Of a stretch of DNA of 64,000 nt, positions 25,130 through 34,982 are shown in pieces. Where the stretch lies: assembly GCA_039986595.1 (NCBI GenBank), contig JBDWQJ010000011.1:1-64000 (forward strand). The letters are read 5' to 3'. The translations under genes were made by a program, and so were the position numbers. Positions within the stretch are counted from its first letter, which is position 1; the number at the start of each line of letters is the position of its first letter. A model generated the notes under the pieces. That model was not told where the DNA came from and ran no database searches. It worked only from the letters and a program-made list of their open reading frames with translations. This DNA is from Lentilitoribacter sp039986595. Lineage in GTDB: Bacteria > Pseudomonadota > Alphaproteobacteria > Rhizobiales > Rhizobiaceae.

Positions 25130-26167
25130 ATGCCAAATATTCGTTTCTCAGAATCAATCTCAAAACGTCTCTTTAGTTTCTGGACATTAAATAAAATCGC
25201 ACTTCAAACCTACGGGCGACACGCAATGGGTCGAAAAATTGCACCTGATTGGGATGCCAATACCGAAATTGGTATACGCTTCTGGCGCCATCAATTTACC
25301 AAAGCCATGCTACATGACGACATTGAAACGGGGCGTCAGATTTTCAACAGTGTGCAAACAGAAACCGATAATCAATATCCTGTCGCGTCTCATCCCTGTA
25401 AAACGTGCCCAGGCACTTGGTATATCCCAGACAACGCAATGCCAAAGGCGCATATCCTTTATTTCCACGGAGGAGGATATACTTTTAACGGCCCTATAAG
25501 TGCGCGCTTTGCTGCCATGCTATCTCATCACGCACAAGCAAATTTGTTTGCGGCTAAATATCGATTAACCCCGGAGCACCCACACCCCGCACAATCAGAT
25601 GATGCTTTGCACGCTTGGACATATTTATCCGATAAAGTTGGCCCTAAGAATATTGTCCTTATGGGTGACAGCGCGGGTGGACACATGGTGCTGATGCTCA
25701 TGCAACAATTGCGAAGGCTAAACCAACCGCAACCGCGATTATGCATTGCCCTTTGTCCTTGGACGGATATTGGTGAGCGCGGGGCAAGTCTTCACCTAAA
25801 TGATCAATATGATTTGGTACAAGGTTGGATGGCGCTCCAATTTGGCAAATGGCTTAATCCGGACAACATATATGGCCGCGAGGAACTATCGCCAATTTAT
25901 CATGATTATAAAGACTTGGCACCTGTTTACATTCAAACTGGTGGGCGGGAAATATTGCATGATATGATTTGTGAATTTGCCGATATTCAATCAAAAAACG
26001 GCGCGCAGATCAAACTCGATGTGTGGCCCGATATGCCACATAATTTCCAAGCTTATGACAGTATGAAAACGTCTTCACGCGAAGCATTGACGGCCATTCG
26101 CAACACTGTACATTCTGCATTTTCACCCCAATTTGAAGAAAACAAATTCTTTGAAAGCGGCACATAA
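25130..26167 (+). CDS. Alpha/beta hydrolase, HSL-type esterase
   Basis: 345 residues. The HSL-family oxyanion motif is FHGGGYTF and the nucleophile is in MGDSAGGHMV; the late Asp and His lie in IQTGGREILHD and MPHNFQAY. Such enzymes hydrolyse short acyl esters or lactones. There is no signal peptide, so it should act in the cytoplasm. The AEC carrier gene begins 40 bases after its stop, so the two may be cotranscribed. Substrate unknown. Confidence 0.88.
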   Translation: MPNIRFSESISKRLFSFWTLNKIALQTYGRHAMGRKIAPDWDANTEIGIRFWRHQFTKAMLHDDIETGRQIFNSVQTETDNQYPVASHPCKTCPGTWYIPDNAMPKAHILYFHGGGYTFNGPISARFAAMLSHHAQANLFAAKYRLTPEHPHPAQSDDALHAWTYLSDKVGPKNIVLMGDSAGGHMVLMLMQQLRRLNQPQPRLCIALCPWTDIGERGASLHLNDQYDLVQGWMALQFGKWLNPDNIYGREELSPIYHDYKDLAPVYIQTGGREILHDMICEFADIQSKNGAQIKLDVWPDMPHNFQAYDSMKTSSREALTAIRNTVHSAFSPQFEENKFFESGT

Positions 26168-26206
26168 CATGCGATGTTGAGCCCGATTCTTTTTAAGGGG
26201 CACAAA

Positions 26207-27115
26207 ATGGAAGTTTTCCAGATATTAACTGATCCGATACTACCCGTTTTTGCGATTGCAGTGATTGGTTATATTTCTGGAAAGCTTGGTAAGACTACCA
26301 TTGACGAAGCTCGGCAGATCAACAAATTTGCAATGAACGTGTTGCTGCCGATTTTCATTTTTGGCTTGATCGCAAAAGCCCCCATTAGCACCTTTAGCAT
26401 CAAACCCGTTTTAGCTTATTTGATTTCGCAGTGCCTTGTATTTTCGCTTGGATACCTGATTGCCTCAAAGCTATTCAAGCGTGGTAATGGCGAATCTATC
26501 CTTCTTGGTTTCATGGGAATTTTTGCCAATAATGCGCTTTACGTCTTACCGATTTCGGTTTTGCTTTACGGTGCTGATGGTGTGTTACCTATTTCAACTA
26601 TCGTGACATTGGACGCGATCATCTGGATGGCGCTTGCGATGATTGCGCTTCAGCTCATTCGCTTGGGCAAATTCAGTGTAAAAAATGTCGCCGCGACGGT
26701 GTTCACAACTCCTACTCTGATCGGTGTGTTTTTAGGTGTTGTCTATAGTGTGGCTGAATGGCCACTCCCCGGTCCTTTGGATACATTTGTTGGATTTGCC
26801 GGTGCAGGTGCAGCTCCAATTGCGCTCTATTCACTTGGTGTTGTCATGAGCGAAGCAAAGCTAAATCCTGATAAATTAATTGCCACATTTTCTACCATTA
26901 AAATCATCATTTTTCCGGTTGCAGTTTGGTTTGCTTTAGAGCTTATTGCACCAAATTCACCACAACGAGATTTGTTTTTATTGGGATCAGCGGGTCCTGC
27001 GGGCGTAACCGCGCTTAACCTTGCGCTATACTACAACGTTCGGACTGAAGCGATCGCTCAAATAATCATATATACCAGTGTTTTAACACTCATATCTCTG
27101 GCAATTTTAGCATGA
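26207..27115 (+). CDS. AEC-family transporter
   Basis: About 302 residues with ten hydrophobic segments in two inverted halves, as in the auxin efflux carrier family. The family blocks are FAIAVIGYISGKLGK at the front and ANNALYVLPISVLLYG in the middle, with SAGPAGVTALNLALYYN near the end. Family members export malate, malonate or auxin-like anions. ATG 26207 is preferred over 26174 because AAGGGG lies at the right distance. It follows the esterase gene closely. Confidence 0.87.
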   Translation: MEVFQILTDPILPVFAIAVIGYISGKLGKTTIDEARQINKFAMNVLLPIFIFGLIAKAPISTFSIKPVLAYLISQCLVFSLGYLIASKLFKRGNGESILLGFMGIFANNALYVLPISVLLYGADGVLPISTIVTLDAIIWMALAMIALQLIRLGKFSVKNVAATVFTTPTLIGVFLGVVYSVAEWPLPGPLDTFVGFAGAGAAPIALYSLGVVMSEAKLNPDKLIATFSTIKIIIFPVAVWFALELIAPNSPQRDLFLLGSAGPAGVTALNLALYYNVRTEAIAQIIIYTSVLTLISLAILA

Positions 27116-27196
27116 TATTTTGAATTAAATATTGCAGTTCAACTGACTGCGCTATAGGGTTTAAAGCCACAACAGAACAATTAGGCGACTTTCTTT

Positions 27197-28315
27197 ATGA
27201 AAAAAATCCTCCTCCCGTTTGCAATCATCGGAACACTTGCGCTTTCAGCATGCTCTGATGATCCTCAGCCCCAAAATGATGCGGAAATTGTCCGAGGATT
27301 AAAAACAATCTTAGTCTCCGAGCAAGAACAACAAACCACTCGCCGTTTTCCAAGTGTTTTACAGCCCGCGCAAGTAACGACCCTATCGTTTGAAACACCG
27401 GGTAAACTTGGTGAAATTGATTTAAGTGTTGGACAACGCGTTTCCAAAGGCCAGGTGATTGCATCTCTTGATCGCAAAGCCCTCGAAATTCAGCTCGACA
27501 CCGCAAAAGCTGCGAGCGAACAAGCCCGTGTGAATTCAGAAAACAGCGCTGCGACCTTTGCAAGACTTGATGAATTGCTAAAATCTGGCACCGTGACACG
27601 TGCCAGCGTTGATGATGCACGCACTGCAATGCAGGCCAATGCGGCGCAATTGGCACAAGCGCAAAAACAAGAAGAAAATGCTGCTGACAACCTTGAAAAA
27701 GCTGATTTAAAAGCTCCATTTGATGGTATTATCAACTCGGTTGAAGTTGAATCCTTTGGTAATGTTGCCGTCGGCACACCGGTCGCCACATTTTATCAGG
27801 CAGATGGGTTTGAAGCATCTCTCTCGGTCAATTATCTTGTGTCTCAACAACTCGTTGTTGGTAAAGACGTGACGATCCGTCTGGCAGATAACCCCGCGAT
27901 CACGCTTGCAGGAATTGTAAGCGAATTAGGTTCGCGCGCTGATACCGTGTCTTCATTCCCGTTAGTGGTTAAACTTACAGAATCATCGCCCGAGCTGAAG
28001 GCTGGCATGGCGATTGAAGTCTCAATAGAATTTCCCGTTCCTACTGGCAATGGCTTTCTGCTTCCGCTCACAGTTCTTCCGTTTGAAGGACAAATTGCAG
28101 AAGGCAGCGGACCAAATTCTCCATCACAAACGGATATATATGTCTTTGATGAAGCGACGAGCACAGTCAAAAAACGTCAAATCATCATTGGCGGCATAAG
28201 AGAAAATCAGTTCATCGCAATTGAAGGCGTATCAGCAGGTGAACGGGTTGCCTCAGCGGGGGTTTCATTCCTGCGCGATGGCCAAAAGGTAAAACTATTG
28301 CCAGACGCTGAATAG
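27197..28315 (+). CDS. RND efflux periplasmic adaptor lipoprotein
   Basis: 372 residues. A lipobox LALSACSDD places the modified Cys near residue 19, so it is anchored in the inner membrane. The barrel-sandwich hybrid half motifs (FETPGKLGEIDLSVGQRVSKGQVIASLD and KADLKAPFDGIINSVEVESFG in short blocks) flank a coiled-coil hairpin (about residues 95-155). The beta-barrel and membrane-proximal domains follow. It is the fusion protein for the RND pump gene that starts 10 bases after its stop. No outer-membrane TolC-type gene or regulator is adjacent. Confidence 0.94.
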   Translation: MKKILLPFAIIGTLALSACSDDPQPQNDAEIVRGLKTILVSEQEQQTTRRFPSVLQPAQVTTLSFETPGKLGEIDLSVGQRVSKGQVIASLDRKALEIQLDTAKAASEQARVNSENSAATFARLDELLKSGTVTRASVDDARTAMQANAAQLAQAQKQEENAADNLEKADLKAPFDGIINSVEVESFGNVAVGTPVATFYQADGFEASLSVNYLVSQQLVVGKDVTIRLADNPAITLAGIVSELGSRADTVSSFPLVVKLTESSPELKAGMAIEVSIEFPVPTGNGFLLPLTVLPFEGQIAEGSGPNSPSQTDIYVFDEATSTVKKRQIIIGGIRENQFIAIEGVSAGERVASAGVSFLRDGQKVKLLPDAE

Positions 28316-28325
28316 GAGAACGATC

Positions 28326-31300
28326 ATGGATTTCCTAACTCGTTTTGGTATCAACAATTCTCGATTGACCATCTTGGTTATGGTTGCACTGATCTTGCAG
28401 GGCCTTATCACTTATATTGGCCTTTCTAAACGCGAAGACCCAGCGATCACCCAAAGAACTGCCGTTGTTTCAGCGCAATTTCCAGGCATGTCACCTGACC
28501 GTATGGAAGATCTCATTGTTACAGTGATTGAGCGTAAGGCGCGCGCGATCGCCGAAATTGATGAGATTAAAACGCTCATCTCAACCGGTTCTGCGCGTAT
28601 TAATCTTAATGTGGATGCATCTGTTGCCAAAGCCGATGTTGAATCTGTCTTTCAAGAAATTCGCAACAAGATGGAAGATTTAGATGGCGACTTGCCCGAT
28701 GGCACCAAAGGTCCATTCGTTAATACCGATTATGGCGATGTGGCTATTGCTTCGGTTGCAGTAACAGGTGAAGGATTTTCTCATACTGAAATTTATGATG
28801 CTGCCGACCGATTGCGTAATCATGTTTACACAATGGATGGCGTTGGTCGGGTAACGATTTATGGTGAACAAGAAGAACGTATTTGGCTTGAAATAGATTC
28901 GCGCAAACTTGCGGCTGTCGGCGTTCAGCTCAGTCAAGTCCTCAATGACCTGCAATCGCAAAATGTCATTTTACCCGCTGGTGAAATTGATGCTGCCGGT
29001 ACTGGACTTATCCTTGAGGCCAACGGTGATTTACAGAGCGTTGAAGCGATTGAAGAGGTTTTGACCAAGATACAAGGCTTAAGCGGTTTTGTGCGCCTTA
29101 AGGACTTGCTCGATGTGCGCCGTGGATATGTGGATCCAAAATCGAAGCCTGTTTATTTTGATGGCAAGCCCGCAGTCACAGTAGCTGTTGAGATGACCGA
29201 AGGTGAAGATATCCAAAAAATTGGCCGTTTACTTAAAGATCTTGTCTTAAAACATGAGCAAACTCAACCTATTGGGATTTCCTATAATTTTGCGACCTTT
29301 CAGGAAGAGAAAGTCACGACTGCGATCAATGATGCATTGATGAATGTTGCGCAAACTTTCGCCGTTGTTTTATTGGTTATGTTGATTTTCTTAGGGTTCC
29401 GTTCTGCATTTATCATCGCTTGTATTGTGCCATTTACGGTCATGTTTGCCATGATGGGCATGCAGTTTTTATCCATCGAATTGCAACAGGTCTCGATCGC
29501 TGCGATCATTATTTCGCTTGGCTTATTAGTCGATAACGGCCTGGTAGTGGTTGAAGATATTCAAGGACGAATTGCCAAGGGTGAAACAGCCAATAATGCC
29601 GCTATTGCTGCGGGCAAACAATTCTCCGTGCCTCTCGCGGTTGCATCGGTTACCACTGTATCAGCGTTTTTGCCGCTGCTTATTTTAGAAGGCACTGAGG
29701 GTGAATATGGTTTTTCACTTGGGGCCGTTGTGGGTGCCATGCTGGTCGGCTCATGGATTACTGCGTTATATATCCTACCCGCCCTTGCCGTTTGGTTCTC
29801 AAAAAGAAATGCAAATGGTCCCGAAGAGCCCAGAGAAAACGCTATCACCCGCATTTATGGCAATGTGCTAGCTAAAACGCTTTCCGTTTCAATCGTGGTT
29901 ATCGTCGTATGTTATGGCCTTGTAATGCTGTCGGGTAGCTTATTCTCAGGTGTAAAAAACGAGATGTTCCCGCTTGGCGCACGCAATCAATTCCTCGTCT
30001 ATCTCGACATGCCGCGCGGCACTGCAATTTCTGCTACTGAGCAAGAAGCACTCGCAGTCACAAAATGGCTCAATGACCCAGATACCAACCCTGAAATCAA
30101 CAATGTAACGACATATGTTGGCGATGGTGGACCGCGGTTTTATCTTGCGCTTAATCCTGCGGACACAAATCCGGCAAGCGCGTTTATTTTGGTGAACACG
30201 TTCGACTTTGAAGGCGCTGTGCATGCTGCAGAACGCGCGCAAAGGTATCTGCTCGCCAACCATCCCGCAGCGCGATATAAAGTTAAACGCCTCGCCATGG
30301 GTGGGTCTGAATCTGGTATTGTTGAGATTAAACTCGCCGGACCGGATGCTGATAAATTGCTGGCGCTTGCTGATACAGTTGAAACAGGCTTTGCATCAGC
30401 AACTGGGATTGTTCAAAACGAAAATGATTGGGGGAATAAATCGCTCAAGGTCATCGTGAATATCGCACAGGACAAAGCGCGTGAACTTGGTGTGACGTCA
30501 AAAGACATTTCTGAAATTATGGAAGCGTATTTTTCTGGCTCGAAAATATCAGATTATCGTGAAGGCAACGACACTATTCCAATTGTTCTGCGCGCCTCCC
30601 CCGTTTTCCGCGATAGCTTGGAAGATTTAGCAAACCTATCTGTCACCGCTAATGGACAATTGATTTCGCTTGATCGTGTTGCAACGTTTGAACCGCGGCT
30701 TGAATATTCGCAATTGCGCCGTGAAAACCAGGAACGCCTCATTACAGTCTCAGCAAAAAGCAGCATCTTGAGCGCAGCTGAATTACTCGAACATGTGCAA
30801 CCAACTTTGGATCAGTTAGATCTTGGTTCTGAACATTCATATCGTATTGATGGCGAAACAGCCTCTAGTGCGGATGTAAATTCAAAACTGGGTGCTGGTA
30901 TGCCCGCAGCTCTCACTGTGATGGCGTTTGCGCTTATGTTCCAATTTAATTCCGCACGCCGTGTTGGTCTCACTTTCATGACGATTCCGTTGGTGATTAT
31001 CGGTGCACCGCTTGCACTGCTTGCTATGGGTCAGCCTTTATCGTTCTTTGCGATTTTGGGAATGATTTCACTAGCGGGGATTATTATCAATAATGCGATT
31101 GTATTGATCGATCAGATCGACATTGAACGAGCGAGCATGGAGCTTAAAGAGGCCATCATTACGGCATCGAAAAAACGTCTGACACCGATCATGCTTACAT
31201 CGCTAACCACGGTATTTGGCCTTGTTCCCATGGCGCTCGCTGGTGGAGCATTGTTTGAACCGATGGCGACCTTGATGATTGGTGGCCTCGCGATTGCCTC

Positions 31301-31460
31301 GATCTTGACCTTATTCTTCGTCCCTGCAGGATATTATATACTGTTTAGCGGAAAGCTGTTTGATTTCCCGCCCAAACCAATCACTGAAGATCCAATTGAT
31401 GAAGAACCCAAAGGTGATGCTGAAACCGCCACAGAGCCTGCTGCTCAACCAGTAAGCTAG
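28326..31460 (+). CDS. RND multidrug-type efflux permease
   Basis: 1044 residues, the usual length, with 12 membrane helices and two large periplasmic loops. In helix 4 the AcrB pair Asp407-Asp408 is replaced by Asp-Asn (GLLVDNGLVVVEDI), and in helix 10 the AcrB Lys940 position is part of IIINNAIVLID, without the lysine. This pattern marks a subgroup of proteobacterial RND pumps whose proton relay must differ from AcrB. The substrate cannot be inferred. GGAG lies before the ATG. It forms an operon with the adaptor upstream and perhaps the small membrane protein downstream. Confidence 0.94.
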   Translation: MDFLTRFGINNSRLTILVMVALILQGLITYIGLSKREDPAITQRTAVVSAQFPGMSPDRMEDLIVTVIERKARAIAEIDEIKTLISTGSARINLNVDASVAKADVESVFQEIRNKMEDLDGDLPDGTKGPFVNTDYGDVAIASVAVTGEGFSHTEIYDAADRLRNHVYTMDGVGRVTIYGEQEERIWLEIDSRKLAAVGVQLSQVLNDLQSQNVILPAGEIDAAGTGLILEANGDLQSVEAIEEVLTKIQGLSGFVRLKDLLDVRRGYVDPKSKPVYFDGKPAVTVAVEMTEGEDIQKIGRLLKDLVLKHEQTQPIGISYNFATFQEEKVTTAINDALMNVAQTFAVVLLVMLIFLGFRSAFIIACIVPFTVMFAMMGMQFLSIELQQVSIAAIIISLGLLVDNGLVVVEDIQGRIAKGETANNAAIAAGKQFSVPLAVASVTTVSAFLPLLILEGTEGEYGFSLGAVVGAMLVGSWITALYILPALAVWFSKRNANGPEEPRENAITRIYGNVLAKTLSVSIVVIVVCYGLVMLSGSLFSGVKNEMFPLGARNQFLVYLDMPRGTAISATEQEALAVTKWLNDPDTNPEINNVTTYVGDGGPRFYLALNPADTNPASAFILVNTFDFEGAVHAAERAQRYLLANHPAARYKVKRLAMGGSESGIVEIKLAGPDADKLLALADTVETGFASATGIVQNENDWGNKSLKVIVNIAQDKARELGVTSKDISEIMEAYFSGSKISDYREGNDTIPIVLRASPVFRDSLEDLANLSVTANGQLISLDRVATFEPRLEYSQLRRENQERLITVSAKSSILSAAELLEHVQPTLDQLDLGSEHSYRIDGETASSADVNSKLGAGMPAALTVMAFALMFQFNSARRVGLTFMTIPLVIIGAPLALLAMGQPLSFFAILGMISLAGIIINNAIVLIDQIDIERASMELKEAIITASKKRLTPIMLTSLTTVFGLVPMALAGGALFEPMATLMIGGLAIASILTLFFVPAGYYILFSGKLFDFPPKPITEDPIDEEPKGDAETATEPAAQPVS

Positions 31461-31472
31461 GGCGAAAAGACA

Positions 31473-31853
31473 ATGTATGAGAATGACAGCTTTCTCACCT
31501 TATCAGTTGCAGAACGCATAGGGCTTGTTTGTGTAACACTTTTGCTGAGTGCCGTGTTGATTTGGCTGTTTTGGGTTGCAATAAAGCGGATCAATATCTG
31601 GATACGTCCACTGCTTGCACTTGTGTTTTTATATGTATTCATTTGGTTATCACCACAAATCTATTACTTATATTACCTTGTGATATTTGATTTTCTTGAT
31701 TTTAAAAATGTTATTCACCCACCATTTAACCCATTAACATTGTTCAATTTATTGACCTTTACAGAAAGCGGAAAACTGGCTGATCATGGTAAAGGCATAT
31801 TGGGCTGGGTACTGATTGCGCTTTCGTTTTTACATTTACGAAAGACAGGTTAA
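31473..31853 (+). CDS. Small membrane protein downstream of RND pump
   Basis: 126 residues with three or four hydrophobic segments (IGLVCVTLLLSAVLIWLFWVA in part, LLALVFLYVFIWL, YYLVIFDFL and GWVLIALSFL). Only 12 bases separate it from the pump gene, so cotranscription is likely. The tail is basic (HLRKTG). No family is recognised. It could be an accessory subunit or simply a passenger. Confidence 0.68.
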   Translation: MYENDSFLTLSVAERIGLVCVTLLLSAVLIWLFWVAIKRINIWIRPLLALVFLYVFIWLSPQIYYLYYLVIFDFLDFKNVIHPPFNPLTLFNLLTFTESGKLADHGKGILGWVLIALSFLHLRKTG

Positions 31854-31922
31854 ACTATGTTCAGCTCTGGTTCATTGCAGAGTATGTAAGACAGTTCACG
31901 AAACATTTCGGGGAGTAACATC

Positions 31923-32498
31923 ATGAAAAAGACATCAATCGCTTTAGCAATTGCTTTATCAAGCATCACTGCATCACAAAGCTTATCGTCTAATATTGAA
32001 GGACAGTGGTTCTTGCATAAATTTGGCGAACTTCGATCCTATCATGGCGACTTTTTAAATGTTTGCTCCGGCGCTGAATTTAAATTCTGCCGCACGGTTC
32101 AATATGGTTTTGATCAAAGACCCGAAGAACGCTTTTTTGGTGATACGCGCTTATCGATTGCAGACCGCAGAAGCGCAGATGGCGCCTCTAAGAGTTATAC
32201 AATTGAGATCTTTATCAACTCGCTACCGGATAAACCAACTGGACCATTCATCTTCTCAGTAGATGGCGAAATTTTTGCACCGCAAGCCGGTCAAGTCGTC
32301 TCAGGAAGCCCCGAAGGTTATAATGTCTCACAGACCTTTTCGATCACAGACCCAGCATTGACGGCAAAAATGATTTCTGCAATGCGCAAAGGAAATTCGC
32401 TTCGCGTTCTGCATGATGGTTATCGCGAGACACGCTTTCAATTGCGTGGGATATCAAGTGCGCTTGATGCAAACGATATTCAGATGAACGCTCAATAG
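31923..32498 (+). CDS. Exported protein of unknown function
   Basis: 191 residues with a signal peptide (MKKTSIALAIALSSITASQS, cleavage near SLSSN). The mature part has two cysteines close together (NVCSGAEFKFCRTV) and reads as beta-rich. The block GDTRLSIADRRS and the ending RETRFQLRGISSAL recall the invasion-associated IalB-type proteins, but no firm match can be claimed. GGGGAG precedes the ATG. It stands alone between the RND operon and a membrane protein gene. Confidence 0.75.
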   Translation: MKKTSIALAIALSSITASQSLSSNIEGQWFLHKFGELRSYHGDFLNVCSGAEFKFCRTVQYGFDQRPEERFFGDTRLSIADRRSADGASKSYTIEIFINSLPDKPTGPFIFSVDGEIFAPQAGQVVSGSPEGYNVSQTFSITDPALTAKMISAMRKGNSLRVLHDGYRETRFQLRGISSALDANDIQMNAQ

Positions 32499-32581
32499 AA
32501 GCTTTTCGTCAAACGGTCGTTTTTTGTAGCCCGTATTGCTACCTTATTGACCTCATTTGGGAACAGGCGTAGAGCAAAGTT

Positions 32582-33520
32582 ATGAATTATCTACGCTCAC
32601 TCTTGACCAGATCACTGCGCACAGCAGCTACGCTGTTTAAAATTATGCTTCCAGCTATGATTTTGGTGCGTATTTTAGATCAATTTGGCTTTTCTCAAAG
32701 TATTGGCGAGTTTATTGGCCCTGTTATGGCGCTCGTTGGTTTGCCTGCAGAGGCTGGAATTGTTTGGGCGGTTGCAATGTTCTCATCGCTCTTTGGTGGC
32801 ATAGGTGCGCTAATTACTCTCGCCCCGCAGATGGATTTAAATGTTGGCCAAGTTAGCATCTTGGCTGCGATGATGTTATTTGCCCATGCGCTCGTTATTG
32901 AACAAGCTGTGGTTCACAAAGCAGGTGCAAATTTCTTCACAACGTCCATCATTCGTATTGTTGCGGGTTTCCTATACGCCCTAATTGCATATCAGGTGAT
33001 TGATTACTTGGATGTTTTGCAAGAACCTGCCAAATTCACTTGGGCGCCTGAAGGCCTTGAAAGCGATGATTGGCTGAAATGGTCAATTGCCACAGCGCAA
33101 TCCATGGCAATTATGTTCATCATCATCGTCGCCCTGCTCGTTTTGCTTGATGTCATCGACCGATTGGGCATCAATCGATTACTATCGAGACTGTTGGCTC
33201 CCGTTCATGATCTCATTGGTATACGCCGCGAATTGGCGCCTATCACCACCGTTGGGCTTTTAATGGGCATTGCTTATGGTGGTGGGTTGATTATCGAACA
33301 GCTGCGCGAAAAAGCGATATCAAAGCGAGAATTGTTTCTTACATTGTCATTTTTATCCATTTTTCATGCAGTTATTGAAGATACGCTTCTTATGATGGCG
33401 TTTGGCGCAGATATCTGGGTGATATTGGTGTTTAGAGGCATTTTCTCGGTCATCTTCATGGCGATATTGGCCAGAATGATTTTCTTTAAAAGAGAACCCG
33501 CGATAAATCCGGCTCAGTAA
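32582..33520 (+). CDS. Nucleoside recognition (Gate) domain membrane protein
   Basis: 312 residues with about eight membrane helices in two halves, each containing a Gate-type domain. The first half has LFGGIGALITLAPQ and the second AYGGGLIIEQLREKAISKRE. Related proteins include SpmA/SpmB and the gates of nucleoside carriers; the function of the bacterial stand-alone members is not settled. It ends one base before the stop of the convergent LysR gene. Confidence 0.82.
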   Translation: MNYLRSLLTRSLRTAATLFKIMLPAMILVRILDQFGFSQSIGEFIGPVMALVGLPAEAGIVWAVAMFSSLFGGIGALITLAPQMDLNVGQVSILAAMMLFAHALVIEQAVVHKAGANFFTTSIIRIVAGFLYALIAYQVIDYLDVLQEPAKFTWAPEGLESDDWLKWSIATAQSMAIMFIIIVALLVLLDVIDRLGINRLLSRLLAPVHDLIGIRRELAPITTVGLLMGIAYGGGLIIEQLREKAISKRELFLTLSFLSIFHAVIEDTLLMMAFGADIWVILVFRGIFSVIFMAILARMIFFKREPAINPAQ

Positions 33521-34426
33521 CTACATTACATCCCACACATCGATAATATGCTGCTTAACCGCAAGTGCGGCACATTCAGCCTCATCTTTAATTGCCAGAT
33601 CGACCGAAAAGCTATTTAGGCTTGGCAAACCTGTTTCTGGCGGCAAGATGACCATATCATCTTCAACCAAAATGGGTGCCATTGGCGCAATGGCAAGATC
33701 CGTTCGCACAGCCGCCTTTTGACCCGCAACATGGCCACTCACAAATGCGGTTCTAAAATCGATACCTTCTTTGCTCAGGCCTTCCATGGCGCATTCGGAC
33801 CAGGGGCAGCCATGATCCCACATAGATATAGGCAATGGCCGCTTTAAATGCGCCTGCCCACCGCACAATCCTACCCAAACGACTTTAGACTTATAAATGC
33901 TCTGGCTGTTTGGGATCAGCGGTTTGTTTTCCAAACTATTGACCACTGCGATATCCAATTCGCCCTTGGCAAATCGTTTGGCTAGTTCCGTTGAGTGATC
34001 GACAACCACATCAACGACAATATTTGGATGAGAACCGGAGAACCGTTCTAAAACTTTGGGCAGAAAATGTTCGATAAAATCATCGGTTCCACCCAAGACA
34101 ACAGTTCCAGCAATCTCCGGCACGATAAATTTAGAAACAATTTCTCTATTCATAGCGAGCATAGAGCGTGCTTCTGGTAACAACATCTCACCGTCAAGCG
34201 TGAGTGTGACTGAGCGCGCGTTTCGCTGAAACAACGTACGTCCCAAAATTTCTTCGAGTTTACGAATTTGCATAGACACTGCAGATGGCGTTCTATGAAC
34301 AATTTCAGCAGCTTGGCCAAAACTTTTGGTCTCTGCAATCGCGATGAATGTTCTTAAAACATCCAGCTCTAAAAGTGGCAGAGCTGAATTTGGTGACGGT
34401 TTGATCGATACATCTTGAATATTCAT
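33521..34426 (-). CDS. LysR-family regulator (LrhA-like)
   Basis: 301 residues. The DNA-binding part is LDVLRTFIAIAETKSFGQAAEIVHRTPSAVSMQIRKLEE, with RTPSAVSMQI typical of the LrhA/HexA/PecT branch. The sensor domain follows from about residue 105, with VWVGLCGGQAH. LrhA-type proteins often control motility and attachment, which would fit the curlin and c-di-GMP genes nearby, but this is inference. It is divergent from a small gene at 34522 over about 95 bases with repeated GTTCAATT. Confidence 0.92.
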   Translation of the reverse strand: MNIQDVSIKPSPNSALPLLELDVLRTFIAIAETKSFGQAAEIVHRTPSAVSMQIRKLEEILGRTLFQRNARSVTLTLDGEMLLPEARSMLAMNREIVSKFIVPEIAGTVVLGGTDDFIEHFLPKVLERFSGSHPNIVVDVVVDHSTELAKRFAKGELDIAVVNSLENKPLIPNSQSIYKSKVVWVGLCGGQAHLKRPLPISMWDHGCPWSECAMEGLSKEGIDFRTAFVSGHVAGQKAAVRTDLAIAPMAPILVEDDMVILPPETGLPSLNSFSVDLAIKDEAECAALAVKQHIIDVWDVM

Positions 34427-34427
34427 A

Positions 34428-34457
34428 GTTCAATTTTTCTGATCTAAAGGTTCAATT
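34428..34457. promoter_or_regulatory. Direct repeat between LysR gene and small gene
   Basis: GTTCAATT occurs at 34428-34435 and again at 34450-34457, 22 bases apart, or two helical turns. It lies right next to the LysR start. ATCGAA also appears twice at 34477 and 34501. They could be binding sites of the LysR protein; the evidence is weaker than at the other LysR loci. Confidence 0.35.
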
Positions 34458-34521
34458 CATTTCGTTTTATTAAATCATCGAACTCTGCCAAAGTCAATTT
34501 ATCGAAATAAAGGAGATGATT

Positions 34522-34776
34522 ATGTTTGGAAAAACAATACAACAATTCCGTCAATCCCGCAGAGCAAAATCTATCCAGAAAGATAAGCTTGCATTTTTAA
34601 ATGCGCAGCCACTTTTGCATGATGATTTGCCGTATATAAACGTCGCTGATCGCGAAGGTTTACTGCACAACAATTCATATTATGCTGGTGTGTTGAACAG
34701 CTTTAATCCGCTAAGGTTTTTTGACCATTTGCAGAAAACAAATAAGCTCTGCACAAGGCAAGAGCACTCAGTATAA
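34522..34776 (+). CDS. Small basic protein of unknown function, divergent from LysR
   Basis: 84 residues starting MFGKTIQQFRQSRRAKS. The start ATG 34522 has AAGGAG six bases upstream; the ATG at 34516 touches that site. The N-terminus is strongly basic and helical, the remainder is rich in Asn, His and Leu, and there is no signal or membrane segment. No family is recognised. The layout (small protein divergent from LysR with repeats between) mirrors that at 2.2-3.5 kb. A strong terminator follows. Confidence 0.65.
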   Translation: MFGKTIQQFRQSRRAKSIQKDKLAFLNAQPLLHDDLPYINVADREGLLHNNSYYAGVLNSFNPLRFFDHLQKTNKLCTRQEHSV

Positions 34777-34783
34777 GAACACC

Positions 34784-34835
34784 AGATTGCCCATCCGGCG
34801 TTGGGTTATCCCAGATGGGCGATCTGTATATTTTT
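34784..34835 (+). terminator. Strong Rho-independent terminator
   Basis: AGATTGCCCATC (34784-34795) pairs with GATGGGCGATCT (34814-34825) over 12 bases with one G-T pair and an 18-base loop; a TATATTTTT run follows. It ends the small gene and shows it to be a separate transcription unit. Confidence 0.85.
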
Positions 34836-34982
34836 GCGATTGATACCTTATATCCTATTTAAAATTCCAATGTCTAAAATTGCACAAAAAACGTCTTAAT
34901 CCGACTGGCAACAAACTGACCTTTAAGTTAAAAACAACTTAGATTCTTACCTTCCAGTTTATTCCAATCAGATGGAGACATG

